From assembly GCF_000426465.1 (NCBI RefSeq), contig NZ_AUFK01000009.1, positions 434,001 to 498,000 on the forward strand: DNA of 64,000 bases. Reading direction: 5' to 3'. The stretch comes from Epilithonimonas caeni DSM 17710 (GTDB lineage: Bacteria > Bacteroidota > Bacteroidia > Flavobacteriales > Weeksellaceae). The first letter of the stretch is position 1, and every line of letters starts with the position of its first letter. The notes beneath the pieces were generated by a model that saw only the letters and a program-made list of their open reading frames with translations, ran no database searches and was not told the DNA's origin. Positions 8,172 through 16,644 of the stretch are shown piece by piece. A program made the translations under genes and the position numbers.

Positions 8172-9752
8172 ATGAAACATTTCGCAGAACTCATCAACGC
8201 TCTTGAAAGCACCAATAAAACCAATGCTAAGATCGATGCGATAATCGATTATCTGGAACGTGCGCCAGATGATGATAAACTGTGGTTTATTGCTTTGTTT
8301 ACAGGTAAAAGACCGAAGAGAAATGTGAACACCAATTATATGAAAGAATGGGCATTGGAAATTACCCGATTGCCATTTTGGCTGTTCCAGGAAAGTTATT
8401 CTTCGGTTGGGGATTTGGGCGAAACTTTGTCATTGATCCTTCCGCCACCAACGGAAAAAATCGAGAAACACCTGTCTGAATGGATGAATGAAATTGTAGG
8501 TTTGAAAAATAAATCGGATCTAGAAAAAAAAGAATTTGTTCTCAATTCCTGGAACGGTCTGGATTACACAGAACGGCTGATTTTCAACAAATTATTGGGA
8601 GGTAGTTTCAGAATCGGGGTTTCTGATAAAACTTTGATCAATGCTCTGACAAAGTTTTCCGGACAGGAAGCAAGTACATTGATGCACAGTTTAATGGGAA
8701 AATGGCAACCAGACGAAGTATCGTTCAAAGAATTGATTTCTGCAGAAAATATTAATCCCGACAATTCAAAGCCCTACCCTTTTTGTTTGGCTTATGCGCT
8801 TGAAAAAGATCTGGATGAATTGGGGACTCCTTATGAATGGATGATCGAGTACAAATGGGACGGAATTCGTGGACAAATTATCCGAAGAAATGATGAAGTT
8901 TTCATCTGGTCTCGTGGAGAAGAATTGGTTACCGAACAATTTCCCGAAATCAAAGAAGTTGTTCAGAACATGAATGGAAATTTTGTAATTGATGGCGAAA
9001 TACTTGCCGTAAAAGATGATAAGGTTTTGAATTTTAACGAATTACAGAAACGGTTAAACCGAAAAACCTTTACAAAAAAAATGCTTTCCGAAATTCCGAT
9101 TCAGGTTTTTGCATATGATCTATTAGAGTTGGAAGGAACTGATTTGCGCGAAAAGCCAGTCTCTGCAAGGCGTGCAATGCTGGAAGAATTATTATTAAAT
9201 GAAAATCCCGGAAATATCAAAATTTCTCAGGTCATTGATTTTGAAAACTGGGAAGAACTAAATCAGATCAGAGAAAATTCCCGGGAGATCAATAGTGAAG
9301 GTTTGATGCTGAAACAGAAAAATTCACATTACCATCCCGGACGAAAAAAAGGCGACTGGTGGAAATGGAAAATCAATCCACTTACCATTGACGCTGTTTT
9401 GATTTATGCCCAAAAAGGAAGTGGACGACGAAGCGCTTATTACACAGATTATACTTTTGCAGTAAAAAGTGAAGATAAATTAGTCACGATTGCCAAAGCG
9501 TATTCCGGCTTGACCGACAAAGAAATCATGGAAGTCAGTAAGTTTGTCAACAAAAATGCGATTGAAAAATTTGGTCCGGTTAGAACCGTAAAACCAGAAT
9601 TGGTTTTTGAAATTGCTTTTGAAGGGATCGGTTTCAGTAATCGTCACAAAAGTGGTGTTGCATTACGTTTCCCGAGAATCCTGAGATGGCGGAAAGATAA
9701 AACGGTGGATGAGATTGATGATTTGGTAGAGATTAAGAAATTGATACAATAA
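8172..9752 (+). CDS. ATP-dependent DNA ligase, repair-module type (526 aa)
   Basis: ATP-dependent DNA ligase (Cdc9/LigB-like). N-terminal DNA-binding region (about 1-200) with FNKLLGGSFRIGVS, then the nucleotidyltransferase core: EYKWDGIRGQ with adenylated Lys228, FVIDGEI (motif III), FAYDLLELEG, SEGLMLK (motif IV), WWKWK (motif V), followed by the OB-fold. Length fits the standalone ligases found next to the ligase-associated exonuclease and helicase, not the LigD fusion. It is separated from the exonuclease by 207 nt filled mostly by repeats. It complements, and does not replace, the NAD-dependent LigA expected elsewhere in the genome. Confidence 0.93.
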   Translation: MKHFAELINALESTNKTNAKIDAIIDYLERAPDDDKLWFIALFTGKRPKRNVNTNYMKEWALEITRLPFWLFQESYSSVGDLGETLSLILPPPTEKIEKHLSEWMNEIVGLKNKSDLEKKEFVLNSWNGLDYTERLIFNKLLGGSFRIGVSDKTLINALTKFSGQEASTLMHSLMGKWQPDEVSFKELISAENINPDNSKPYPFCLAYALEKDLDELGTPYEWMIEYKWDGIRGQIIRRNDEVFIWSRGEELVTEQFPEIKEVVQNMNGNFVIDGEILAVKDDKVLNFNELQKRLNRKTFTKKMLSEIPIQVFAYDLLELEGTDLREKPVSARRAMLEELLLNENPGNIKISQVIDFENWEELNQIRENSREINSEGLMLKQKNSHYHPGRKKGDWWKWKINPLTIDAVLIYAQKGSGRRSAYYTDYTFAVKSEDKLVTIAKAYSGLTDKEIMEVSKFVNKNAIEKFGPVRTVKPELVFEIAFEGIGFSNRHKSGVALRFPRILRWRKDKTVDEIDDLVEIKKLIQ

Positions 9753-9765
9753 CCCCTTAAAATTT

Positions 9766-9888
9766 AACCACAAAAGCCACAAAAGTTTTTAGAGTTGTCA
9801 TTGGTAAAAATTAAAGTTTACAAAAGATCATGCGTAGGGCTTTTTGTGCTTTTGAATAACTTTAAACAGATTTAGATCTTTTGTGGTT
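9766..9888. repeat. Inverted-repeat element family F (AACCACAAAAG ... CTTTTGTGGTT), copy 1
   Basis: Perfect 11-bp terminal inverted repeats: AACCACAAAAG (9766-9776) and CTTTTGTGGTT (9878-9888), with AGTTTTTAGAG and GGGCTTTTTGTGCTTTTG inside. It fills almost the whole ligase-helicase spacer, and its right arm contains the TTG at 9881 that could be mistaken for the helicase start. A degenerate relative lies at 62717-62792. Confidence 0.75.
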
Positions 9889-9904
9889 CAAAAATATAAA
9901 TAAT

Positions 9905-12352
9905 TTGACAACATTCGAAAATACCAACGGCTACAAAATCATTCAAAACTGGATGAGCGATAAAGGTATTTCGCCTTTTAAATTTCAGATTCAGACTTGG
10001 CAGAAATTCGGGAACGGTTATAGCGGAATGGTTGTTGCGCCAACAGGTTTTGGTAAAACTTATTCCGTTTTTTTAGCCTTGATTTCTGATTTTCTGAATC
10101 ATCCCGACCAATACAAAAACGGACTGAAAATGATTTGGATTACGCCGCTGCGTTCCCTGTCAAAAGATATCGCAAAAGCAATGCAGGAGGCGATTGACGA
10201 GATTGGTCTGGATTGGACAGTAGGCGTAAGAAACGGTGACACAGACCCGAAAGTCCGTCAGCAACAAGTCAAAAATATGCCCGAAATCCTTGTGGCAACT
10301 CCCGAAAGTTTACAATTGCTTCTCGGACAAAAAAATCATCAGCGTTTTTTTACGAATTTACAGACAATTGTTGTAGATGAATGGCACGAATTATTAGGTT
10401 CGAAACGTGGCGTCTTGGTGGAGTTGGGGATTTCTCAGCTTAGAAAATACGTTCCGAAAATGAAGATTTGGGGAATCTCGGCAACAATTGGAAATCTGGA
10501 TGAAGCCATGCAAGTTTTGATTCCTTACAACATCAAAAAGACAAAAGTTACTGCTAAGGAACATAAGAAAATTGAGATTCTTCCCGTCTTTCCGGATGAA
10601 GTGGAAATTTTGCCTTGGGCAGGGCATCTCGGTCATAAATTAGCGGATAAAGTTGTTCCGATTATTCTCAATTCAAAATCAACGATTGTTTTTACGAATA
10701 CAAGAAGTCAAAGCGAAATGTGGTATCAGCTCCTGCTTGAAGCTTATCCCGATTTTGCCGGGCAAATTGCAATCCATCACAGTTCGATTGATACGCATCT
10801 GAGAATTTGGATTGAAGAAAATCTGAGTAATGGTAAATTAAAAGCAGTTGTTTCCACTTCATCTCTAGATTTGGGAATTGATTTTAAACCGGTTGATACC
10901 GTTATTCAAATCGGTTCTGCGAAAGGTGTTGCGAGATTTTTGCAAAGAGCTGGACGAAGCGGTCACTCCCCTTTTGAAACTTCAAAAATTTATTGCGTTC
11001 CGACGCATTCTTTGGAATTGATCGAGGTTTCTGCCTTGAAAGAAGCTGTCAAACAAAATGTTATTGAACCTCGCGAGCCGCAGGTTTTATGTTTCGATGT
11101 TTTGGTTCAGTTTCTGATGACGCTGGCAATTGGCGACGGATTCTATCCTGATGAAACTTACAAAAGGATAAAGCAGATCTATACGTTCCAGGAAATCAGG
11201 GATGAAGAATGGAAGGCCATTATCGATTTTCTCACAATTGGCGGAAGTGCGTTGAAAAATTACGAAGAATATCATAAAGTCGTCGTGATGGAAGACGGTT
11301 TGCATAAAGTCACTTCACGCAGAATTGCGATGCTCCACCGGATGAACATGGGTGCGATCGTGAGCGATGCGATGCTGAAAGTGAAATTTATTTCCGGCGG
11401 ATATATCGGAATGGTTGAGGAATATTTTATTTCAAAATTAAAGAAAGAAGAGAAATTCATCTTGGCGGGCCGCGTTTTGGAAGTGTCAATGGTAAAAGAT
11501 ATGACGGTCTATGTCCGGCTGTCAAAAGGCAAAGCTTTGGCTCCTAGTTATTTGGGAGGGAGATTGCCTTTGAGTTCAAACTTGGGACATTTTCTCAGGG
11601 AAAAACTTTCCGGAGCATTGAATCCGAAAGCTTCTGAAAAGGAACTGAAATTTCTGCACCCGCTTTTGGTGAATCAAGAAGAAAGATCGCATATTCCCAA
11701 GGAAGATGAATTTTTGGTGGAACTCATCAAAAACAGGGAAGGTTACCATCTGTTTATGTATCCTTTCGAAGGTCGATTGGTTCACGAAGTAATGGCCGCG
11801 CTGATCGCTTACCGAATTTCAAAACTTTCTCCTATCTCCTTTTCGATGGCAATGAATGATTATGGTTTTGAATTGTTCAGTGACAAGGAAATTCCTTTGA
11901 ATGAAGAAAATTTAGATAAAATCTTAACGAGAGAAAACCTGATGACTGATGTGATTTCCAGCATTAATGCGGCGGAAATGGCGAGACGAAAATTCCGTGA
12001 TATTGCAGTGATTTCCGGAATGGTTGTACAGAATTTCCCAGGGCTACAACGTTCCAACAAATCGCTTCAAAGCTCAGCCGGGCTAATTTTCAAAGTCCTG
12101 GAAGATTATGACCCGAATCATTTTCTTGTAAGACAGGCTTATACGGAAGTCTTCAATATGCAACTTCAAGAACAAAGATTGGTGGAAGCTTTCAAGCGAA
12201 TCGCAAAATCGAAAATTATCCTGAAGTTTGCAAATGCTTTTACACCTTTGAGCTTCCCGATAAAAGTAGATAGTCTGCGACAGACTTTGACGAGTGAGAG
12301 TCTGGATGCAAGAGTTCAGAAATTGATTTTGCAGGCGAAGAAAATTAAGTGA
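9905..12352 (+). CDS. Ligase-associated DExH-box DNA helicase, Lhr-like (816 aa)
   Basis: Superfamily 2 helicase of the ligase-associated DNA damage response group. Motifs: Walker A APTGFGKT, DExH box as VVDEWHELLG, GISATIGN (motif III), TNTRSQSE (IV), SSLDLGIDFKPVD (V) and QRAGRSGHSP (VI), followed by the Lhr-type winged-helix and C-terminal domains. No ATG precedes the conserved N-terminus; candidates are TTG 9881, which lies within a repeat arm, and TTG 9905, chosen because MTTFENTNGYKIIQNW fits the family start. The first in-frame ATG (9953) would remove conserved sequence. Third gene of the four-gene repair module. Confidence 0.88.
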   Translation: MTTFENTNGYKIIQNWMSDKGISPFKFQIQTWQKFGNGYSGMVVAPTGFGKTYSVFLALISDFLNHPDQYKNGLKMIWITPLRSLSKDIAKAMQEAIDEIGLDWTVGVRNGDTDPKVRQQQVKNMPEILVATPESLQLLLGQKNHQRFFTNLQTIVVDEWHELLGSKRGVLVELGISQLRKYVPKMKIWGISATIGNLDEAMQVLIPYNIKKTKVTAKEHKKIEILPVFPDEVEILPWAGHLGHKLADKVVPIILNSKSTIVFTNTRSQSEMWYQLLLEAYPDFAGQIAIHHSSIDTHLRIWIEENLSNGKLKAVVSTSSLDLGIDFKPVDTVIQIGSAKGVARFLQRAGRSGHSPFETSKIYCVPTHSLELIEVSALKEAVKQNVIEPREPQVLCFDVLVQFLMTLAIGDGFYPDETYKRIKQIYTFQEIRDEEWKAIIDFLTIGGSALKNYEEYHKVVVMEDGLHKVTSRRIAMLHRMNMGAIVSDAMLKVKFISGGYIGMVEEYFISKLKKEEKFILAGRVLEVSMVKDMTVYVRLSKGKALAPSYLGGRLPLSSNLGHFLREKLSGALNPKASEKELKFLHPLLVNQEERSHIPKEDEFLVELIKNREGYHLFMYPFEGRLVHEVMAALIAYRISKLSPISFSMAMNDYGFELFSDKEIPLNEENLDKILTRENLMTDVISSINAAEMARRKFRDIAVISGMVVQNFPGLQRSNKSLQSSAGLIFKVLEDYDPNHFLVRQAYTEVFNMQLQEQRLVEAFKRIAKSKIILKFANAFTPLSFPIKVDSLRQTLTSESLDARVQKLILQAKKIK

Positions 12353-12363
12353 AGTTGAAACAT

Positions 12364-12450
12364 TTCGACAGGCTCAGTGTGACATCTCTAATACTAAATT
12401 CTGTTTATTAGCATTGTCAGGCTTTTGTCATCCTGAGCTTGTCGAAGGAT
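12364..12450. repeat. Palindromic repeat family C (CTTCGACAAGCTCAGGATGACA type), copy 1
   Basis: Left arm TTCGACAGGCTCAGTGTGAC, then an AT-rich middle and TTGTCAGGC, right arm TGTCATCCTGAGCTTGTCGA. Arms are inverted complements. Same unit as 44009-44084 and 52749-52825. It lies in the helicase-PdeM spacer, 28 nt before the PdeM start. Confidence 0.8.
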
Positions 12451-12477
12451 TGTCTAAGCCATTTTTAATAAAAAGTA

Positions 12478-13122
12478 ATGAAAATAGTAACTAAAAATAT
12501 CAACATCCAAAACGAAGTTTTTACCTTAACCAATCAGCGAGCATTGTTTTGGAAAAAAGAAAAAGCTTTGATTTTATCTGATCTACATATCGGAAAAACG
12601 GCTCATTTTCGAAAGAACGGAATTGCTTTGGCAAATCAGGTCATGAAAAATGATTTGGAGCGTTTATCTATTCTGATTGAATATTTTCAGCCGGGAAAAT
12701 TCATCGTTGTCGGTGATTTGCTTCACGCCGGAGACAATTCTGATGTGGATGAATTCTGTACTTGGAGAAATCAATATCCACATTTACAATTTTATTTAAT
12801 TGAAGGCAATCATGACAGGATTTCTAAAAAACTAGAATCAAAGCTTTGTTTGAATTCTAAATCAAAATCTCTGGAAATTGAAGATTTCACTTTTGTTCAC
12901 GATTTTGAAAAAGAGCAATCAAAATTTCAAATCACAGGTCATATTCACCCGGGGTTTGTTATTAATTCTATTGTGAAAAAAATCAAGCTGCCTTGTTTTG
13001 TGGTTTCGGAAAATCAGTTACTGCTACCGGCTTTTAGTGAATTTACAGGTCTGGATACAAAAAGCCTTCCGAAGGGTGGAAGATTCTATGTTTTTACGGA
13101 TACAGAAATTTATGAGATTTAA
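12478..13122 (+). CDS. pdeM: Ligase-associated DNA damage response endonuclease PdeM (214 aa)
   Basis: Calcineurin-like metallophosphoesterase acting as a nuclease or phosphodiesterase in the ligase-associated module. Metal-binding motifs are complete: LILSDLHIGK (Asp35, His37), VGDLLHAGDNSD, EGNHDR, VHDF and TGHIHPG. Length fits the family. It completes the exonuclease-ligase-helicase-PdeM set on one strand. Its stop codon overlaps by 4 nt the stop of the convergent SemiSWEET gene. Exact DNA substrate is not known from sequence. Confidence 0.9.
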   Translation: MKIVTKNINIQNEVFTLTNQRALFWKKEKALILSDLHIGKTAHFRKNGIALANQVMKNDLERLSILIEYFQPGKFIVVGDLLHAGDNSDVDEFCTWRNQYPHLQFYLIEGNHDRISKKLESKLCLNSKSKSLEIEDFTFVHDFEKEQSKFQITGHIHPGFVINSIVKKIKLPCFVVSENQLLLPAFSEFTGLDTKSLPKGGRFYVFTDTEIYEI

Positions 13123-13379
13123 CGTTTCTTTTTGAAGATAAAACAACAGGTCAACAAAGTCAGATTCACCAAAATTGAAAAGCCATTTGATAAAATAATT
13201 GGTAGTTCATCTTTCAAGATCCCATACCAAACCCAGAGAGAGAGCCCGGAAATCAAAACCAGTAACATTACTATTGAAATGTCTTCTGCATTTTTTTCTT
13301 TCAAAACTTTAATAAGTTGTGGCATCATTGCAATAGATGTAATTCCTCCCGCAATTAATCCAAGTAAGTTTTCATCCAT
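13119..13379 (-). CDS. SemiSWEET family sugar transporter (86 aa)
   Basis: Half-size SWEET (MtN3/saliva) protein: three predicted TM helices in 86 residues, with the PQ-loop motif in SIAMMPQLIKVLKEKNAEDIS, a central WVWYG segment and a final hydrophobic helix ending in KKKR. SemiSWEETs dimerise to form a sugar uniporter in the inner membrane. It is convergent with pdeM, stop codons overlapping by 4 nt, so no room for a separate terminator. Substrate is not predictable; the carbohydrate genes further right may be the relevant context, but it is on its own here. Confidence 0.88.
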   Translation of the reverse strand: MDENLLGLIAGGITSIAMMPQLIKVLKEKNAEDISIVMLLVLISGLSLWVWYGILKDELPIILSNGFSILVNLTLLTCCFIFKKKR

Positions 13380-13478
13380 TTAATTAGATTTAAAATAAAT
13401 ATACAGAAATTTTAGGGTAAGATCGTTTTTTTGCTATGTGCCATGATCAGAATAAGATCTACCTCTAATTTTGTGATA

Positions 13479-13841
13479 TCAGGATATCCATTTTTCAACC
13501 TTTCTCTCTAATTCGCCTAGATCAAAAGGTTTGGATAAATAATCAACAACTGATGATTGTGAAGATATAAAAGCTGCATCGTTTTTTGCAGTAATGAAGA
13601 TGACAGGAATCTTGTTATGGACAATATGATTCTTCAATAATCTTGTAGCTTCTACCCCTCCAATTACAGGGATATATACATCCATGATAATAAGGTCCGG
13701 TAAGAAAACGTTTACTCTTGAAATAATGTCGTCTGCGGTTTCTGCAATTTCAACTTCATAACCATTATCTTCAAAGATAATAGAAACAACTTCCAATATA
13801 GAAGTATCATCATCAAAGATCAAAATTTTCTTTTTACGCAT
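13479..13841 (-). CDS. Single-domain response regulator (120 aa)
   Basis: Stand-alone CheY-like receiver with no output domain: acidic triad DDD (10-12), phospho-acceptor Asp54 in LIIMDVYIPVIGG, Thr in FITAK and Lys104 in LSKPFD. No partner kinase is adjacent, but the operon at 1-4514 encodes hybrid kinases that could feed it (inference). It diverges from the Crp/Fnr gene at 14016, and the Crp-type palindrome at 13911-13930 lies between them, 69 nt from this start codon, so the two may share control. Confidence 0.9.
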   Translation of the reverse strand: MRKKKILIFDDDTSILEVVSIIFEDNGYEVEIAETADDIISRVNVFLPDLIIMDVYIPVIGGVEATRLLKNHIVHNKIPVIFITAKNDAAFISSQSSVVDYLSKPFDLGELERKVEKWIS

Positions 13842-13910
13842 TTAATCTGTTTTGGCAAGTTCTTGAAACATTCCCCATAATAGCAAAATTACATATATCT
13901 ATCACAGACT

Positions 13911-13930
13911 TTTATGATTTGGGTCATAAT
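13911..13930. promoter_or_regulatory. Crp/Fnr-type palindromic operator, copy 2 (divergent promoter)
   Basis: TTTATGATTTGGGTCATAAT, an imperfect 20-bp palindrome sharing the half-site GTCATAA and geometry with the copies at 5194 and 15382. It lies between the divergent receiver gene (start 13841) and Crp/Fnr gene (start 14016), 69 and 85 nt away respectively. Autoregulation is inferred. Confidence 0.65.
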
Positions 13931-14015
13931 TGATATCCATCAAAAATTATATGATCTCGTTTTCGGCATAGAAATTACTTAGTAATAATCAAATAAACTA
14001 TCGAAATTTTAAACT

Positions 14016-14612
14016 ATGCTAATTCCAGAAGAGCTTCTTATAACTTATGGAGCAACAATTGAAAATTATAAAAGAGGAGATGTTATTTTCAGTGAGTTTG
14101 AAACCCCTAAAAATTATTATCAAATCATTTCAGGAAGCATAAAGCTAAACCATTACAATGAAGATGGCAAAGAACTTATATTCGCTATTCTTAACAGTGG
14201 TTTGAGTGTATGCGAAATGTTGTTGTTTATTGATCATACTTTCCCCGTGAATGCGGTTGTTTTCGAAGATGCAAAAGTTCTGAGATTATCAAAAGCCCGG
14301 TTTACACAAATGTTGGATGATCATCCAAATATTTCGAGAGACATCAATAAGTTTCTTGCAGAGCGGCTTTATCAGAAATATATAATGTTAGAAAACAATT
14401 CTTCTCTATATGCCAATGTCAGAATCAAAGGTGTTCTGGAGTATCACAAAAGCTTCAGTCCGGATAGAACTCGATATTCATTTCAAATGCCTTTGACCAG
14501 GCAGCAATTAGCTGCGATGACAGGTCTGAGAGTGGAAACTGTTATCAGACATATTAAAAATTTTGAGAAACAAGGGGCTCTAAAAATTGTCAAAGGAAAA
14601 ATATATTACTAG
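14016..14612 (+). CDS. Crp/Fnr family transcriptional regulator A (198 aa)
   Basis: N-terminal cyclic-nucleotide-binding-type beta barrel (about 1-120), dimer helix, and C-terminal winged helix with PLTRQQLAAMTGLRVETVIR. There is no Fnr cysteine cluster, and the Arg that holds the cAMP phosphate in Crp is missing (FPVNAVV at that place), so the effector is neither obvious iron-sulfur nor cAMP. The recognition helix keeps the Glu and Arg of V-E-T-x-x-R. It is tail to tail with a paralogue (stops 4 nt apart) with nearly the same recognition helix; both have the same palindrome upstream. Confidence 0.9.
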   Translation: MLIPEELLITYGATIENYKRGDVIFSEFETPKNYYQIISGSIKLNHYNEDGKELIFAILNSGLSVCEMLLFIDHTFPVNAVVFEDAKVLRLSKARFTQMLDDHPNISRDINKFLAERLYQKYIMLENNSSLYANVRIKGVLEYHKSFSPDRTRYSFQMPLTRQQLAAMTGLRVETVIRHIKNFEKQGALKIVKGKIYY

Positions 14613-14616
14613 GGAC

Positions 14617-15213
14617 TTAGTAGAAAATTTTTCGATTTTTGATTTTTACAACATTCTCTTTTTCCATCATCTTAAGAGCTCTGATGGTTGTTTCCACGCG
14701 TAATCCTGTAAGACTTGCCATCTGCTGCCTCGTAAGTGGGACCTGAAAAGAAAATGCACTTAAATCTTTTTCCGAACTTTTAAGGTAATCCATTAGAACG
14801 CGAAGTTTCATTGCTGGATTTTGTGTACAGAAAATTTCTCCCATCACGTACTTGAAGTACATTGAGGCAGATAAACTATTAATGATCTTAAATTGATTTT
14901 CAGGGAATTTATTAAGTATTTGAAAAAACTTGGATTTAGGAAGACGAAGAACTTTACAAGCCGTGATTGCTATTGCATTTATGGGATAAGCTTTATCAAG
15001 AAAAAGCAAAGACTCTCCTACGCTTTGACCTTTTTTCAGGATTGTTTGGATTGTTTCCTTACCATCCTCATTATAATTATTCAGTTTAACTTCTCCTTCT
15101 ACAATCTGATAATAATAATTAGCATTGCTCTTTTCAGAAAAAATAATTTCTGACGCATTATATTCTTTTAATTTCCCCCCAAATAATTTGATGACACTTT
15201 CCTCAATAACCAT
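14617..15213 (-). CDS. Crp/Fnr family transcriptional regulator B (198 aa)
   Basis: Same length and architecture as the convergent neighbour and clearly paralogous along its whole length (shared NYYYQI/NYYQII, KLNNYNEDGKE, KVLRLPKSKF, PLTRQQMASLTGLRVETTIR). Lacks an iron-sulfur cysteine cluster and the cAMP-binding Arg. The recognition helix R-V-E-T-T-I-R is almost identical to that of regulator A, which predicts a common operator. A Crp-type palindrome lies 168 nt upstream of its ATG. The family includes regulators of oxygen, nitric oxide and stress responses; which one applies here is not visible. Confidence 0.9.
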   Translation of the reverse strand: MVIEESVIKLFGGKLKEYNASEIIFSEKSNANYYYQIVEGEVKLNNYNEDGKETIQTILKKGQSVGESLLFLDKAYPINAIAITACKVLRLPKSKFFQILNKFPENQFKIINSLSASMYFKYVMGEIFCTQNPAMKLRVLMDYLKSSEKDLSAFSFQVPLTRQQMASLTGLRVETTIRALKMMEKENVVKIKNRKIFY

Positions 15214-15772
15214 ATCAATCTGACCTGTTCTCTTATGCTTTCAAATACTTAAATGATATTTTTACTCAAATTAATTGAATGGACTGAACCAATAGTTTGA
15301 ACAAATACAGAACAGAAATTGAATATAAGTTTATCATAGTTTATCTTTAATCATCAAAATTAAAGAGAACTTCTATAGAACTTTATGACCTGGGTCATAA
15401 TTAAGTTCATGAAAATTTAAATATAAAAATACAGGGCAACTTACGCCATCTGGTATTGGCTTGCATTAAAGATTTATTTGTGACATCAGTGGTGAACTTC
15501 CCGAACGCTTTTATAGAAGATTTAACTATATTTTAGGGATGTTTTTTAGAGTTGTTTGCGGCTTACAACCTTAGAGATTGGGTTTTAGAATTTAAAATAA
15601 CCATATATTCTTTAGCATAGATGTTATATGCATTCGTGCATCCCGCCAGTCAATTAAAGACATAATGCAGCATCCACATATTTTTATAATACAGTGTTTT
15701 CAGGATACCATTTTGATCAATGTGGAGAAGAACTGAATTCCGAAGATAATGGAGTGCGGATCATTATGAAAA
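15214..15772. other. Long intergenic region with one Crp/Fnr-type palindrome
   Basis: 559-nt spacer upstream of Crp/Fnr regulator B and downstream of the HAD phosphatase. Apart from the palindrome at 15382-15401 no repeat of the families listed here, no terminator and no convincing frame was found. Confidence 0.55.
15382..15401. promoter_or_regulatory. Crp/Fnr-type palindromic operator, copy 3
   Basis: TTTATGACCTGGGTCATAAT, matching copy 1 in 7 of 8 bases of each arm. It lies 168 nt upstream of regulator B on the minus strand. The three copies give the consensus TTTATGAy-N4-GTCATAAw. Confidence 0.65.
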
Positions 15773-16570
15773 TTATAGTTTTAAATAGTCACTTATCGTT
15801 TCCAGCACACCGAATTCATCATTAGAAAGAGCAGAAAATGATGCAATCTCTTTCACATGAGAATGGGCATTCTCCATAGCATAAGAATATTTTGATTTTT
15901 CGAGCATAGTAATATCATTCATATAATCTCCAAATGCCATCGTTTCCGAGGGCAAGATATTCAACTTTTTCTGGAGGATTTCCAACGCTTTTCCTTTGCT
16001 GATGTTTCGGTTCATAATATCAATCCAGTATTTTCCTGAGACCACGACCTCAAGGTTTTTATTCTCAAACTGTTTAAGATAAGGATAAAGATTTTCTTCA
16101 GCACCTTCGGGATGATAAACTGCAATTTTAAATGTGTTATCCTCCAGTTCGTTTGTCAAGTCATCTATTTTCTGATTTTCTGTATAATATCTGGTAAAAT
16201 AATTGACAAATTTTTCATCTTCACTTTCATAGTAGGCTTTTTTCTTTGCTGATAATACGGCTCTTGCGCCAGGAATTTCACGAACAGTTTCGATGATTTC
16301 TTTTATAAATGAATTTTCTAATTTGTCTGCAAAAAGCTCTTCATTTTTATAAATCACATAACCACCGTTTTCAGCAATAAACCCGATCTCGTCTTCTATT
16401 TCTGTAAAATATTGGGTAATTCCGGGCATTTGTCTTCCGCTTGCAGGAACGAAAAGGATATTTCTCTTTTTCAATTCTTGGTAAATGGCAGGAAAATCCG
16501 GACTGACTTCATATTGAGAATTAAGAAAAGTGCCATCCATATCGGTGACAATCAGTTTAATGTCATTCAT
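15773..16570 (-). CDS. Cof-type HAD-IIB family hydrolase (265 aa)
   Basis: Sugar-phosphate phosphatase type HAD protein: VTDMDGTFLNSQ (nucleophile Asp10, Asp12), Ser/Thr motif in FVPASGR, cap domain C2B in the middle, Lys in SKGKALEIL and the final acidic motif FGDYMNDITML. Length fits Cof-type phosphatases, which act on phosphorylated sugars or cofactors. It precedes nothing in its direction and lies 74 nt downstream of galT, so it may end the galK-galT transcript. Substrate unknown. Confidence 0.9.
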   Translation of the reverse strand: MNDIKLIVTDMDGTFLNSQYEVSPDFPAIYQELKKRNILFVPASGRQMPGITQYFTEIEDEIGFIAENGGYVIYKNEELFADKLENSFIKEIIETVREIPGARAVLSAKKKAYYESEDEKFVNYFTRYYTENQKIDDLTNELEDNTFKIAVYHPEGAEENLYPYLKQFENKNLEVVVSGKYWIDIMNRNISKGKALEILQKKLNILPSETMAFGDYMNDITMLEKSKYSYAMENAHSHVKEIASFSALSNDEFGVLETISDYLKL

Positions 16571-16644
16571 AAATTTAATTTTATAGAAAAATAGCTTAAT
16601 TCCTCTATGATTAATAAAAGCTTTACAAAGATAAAACTATCTTT

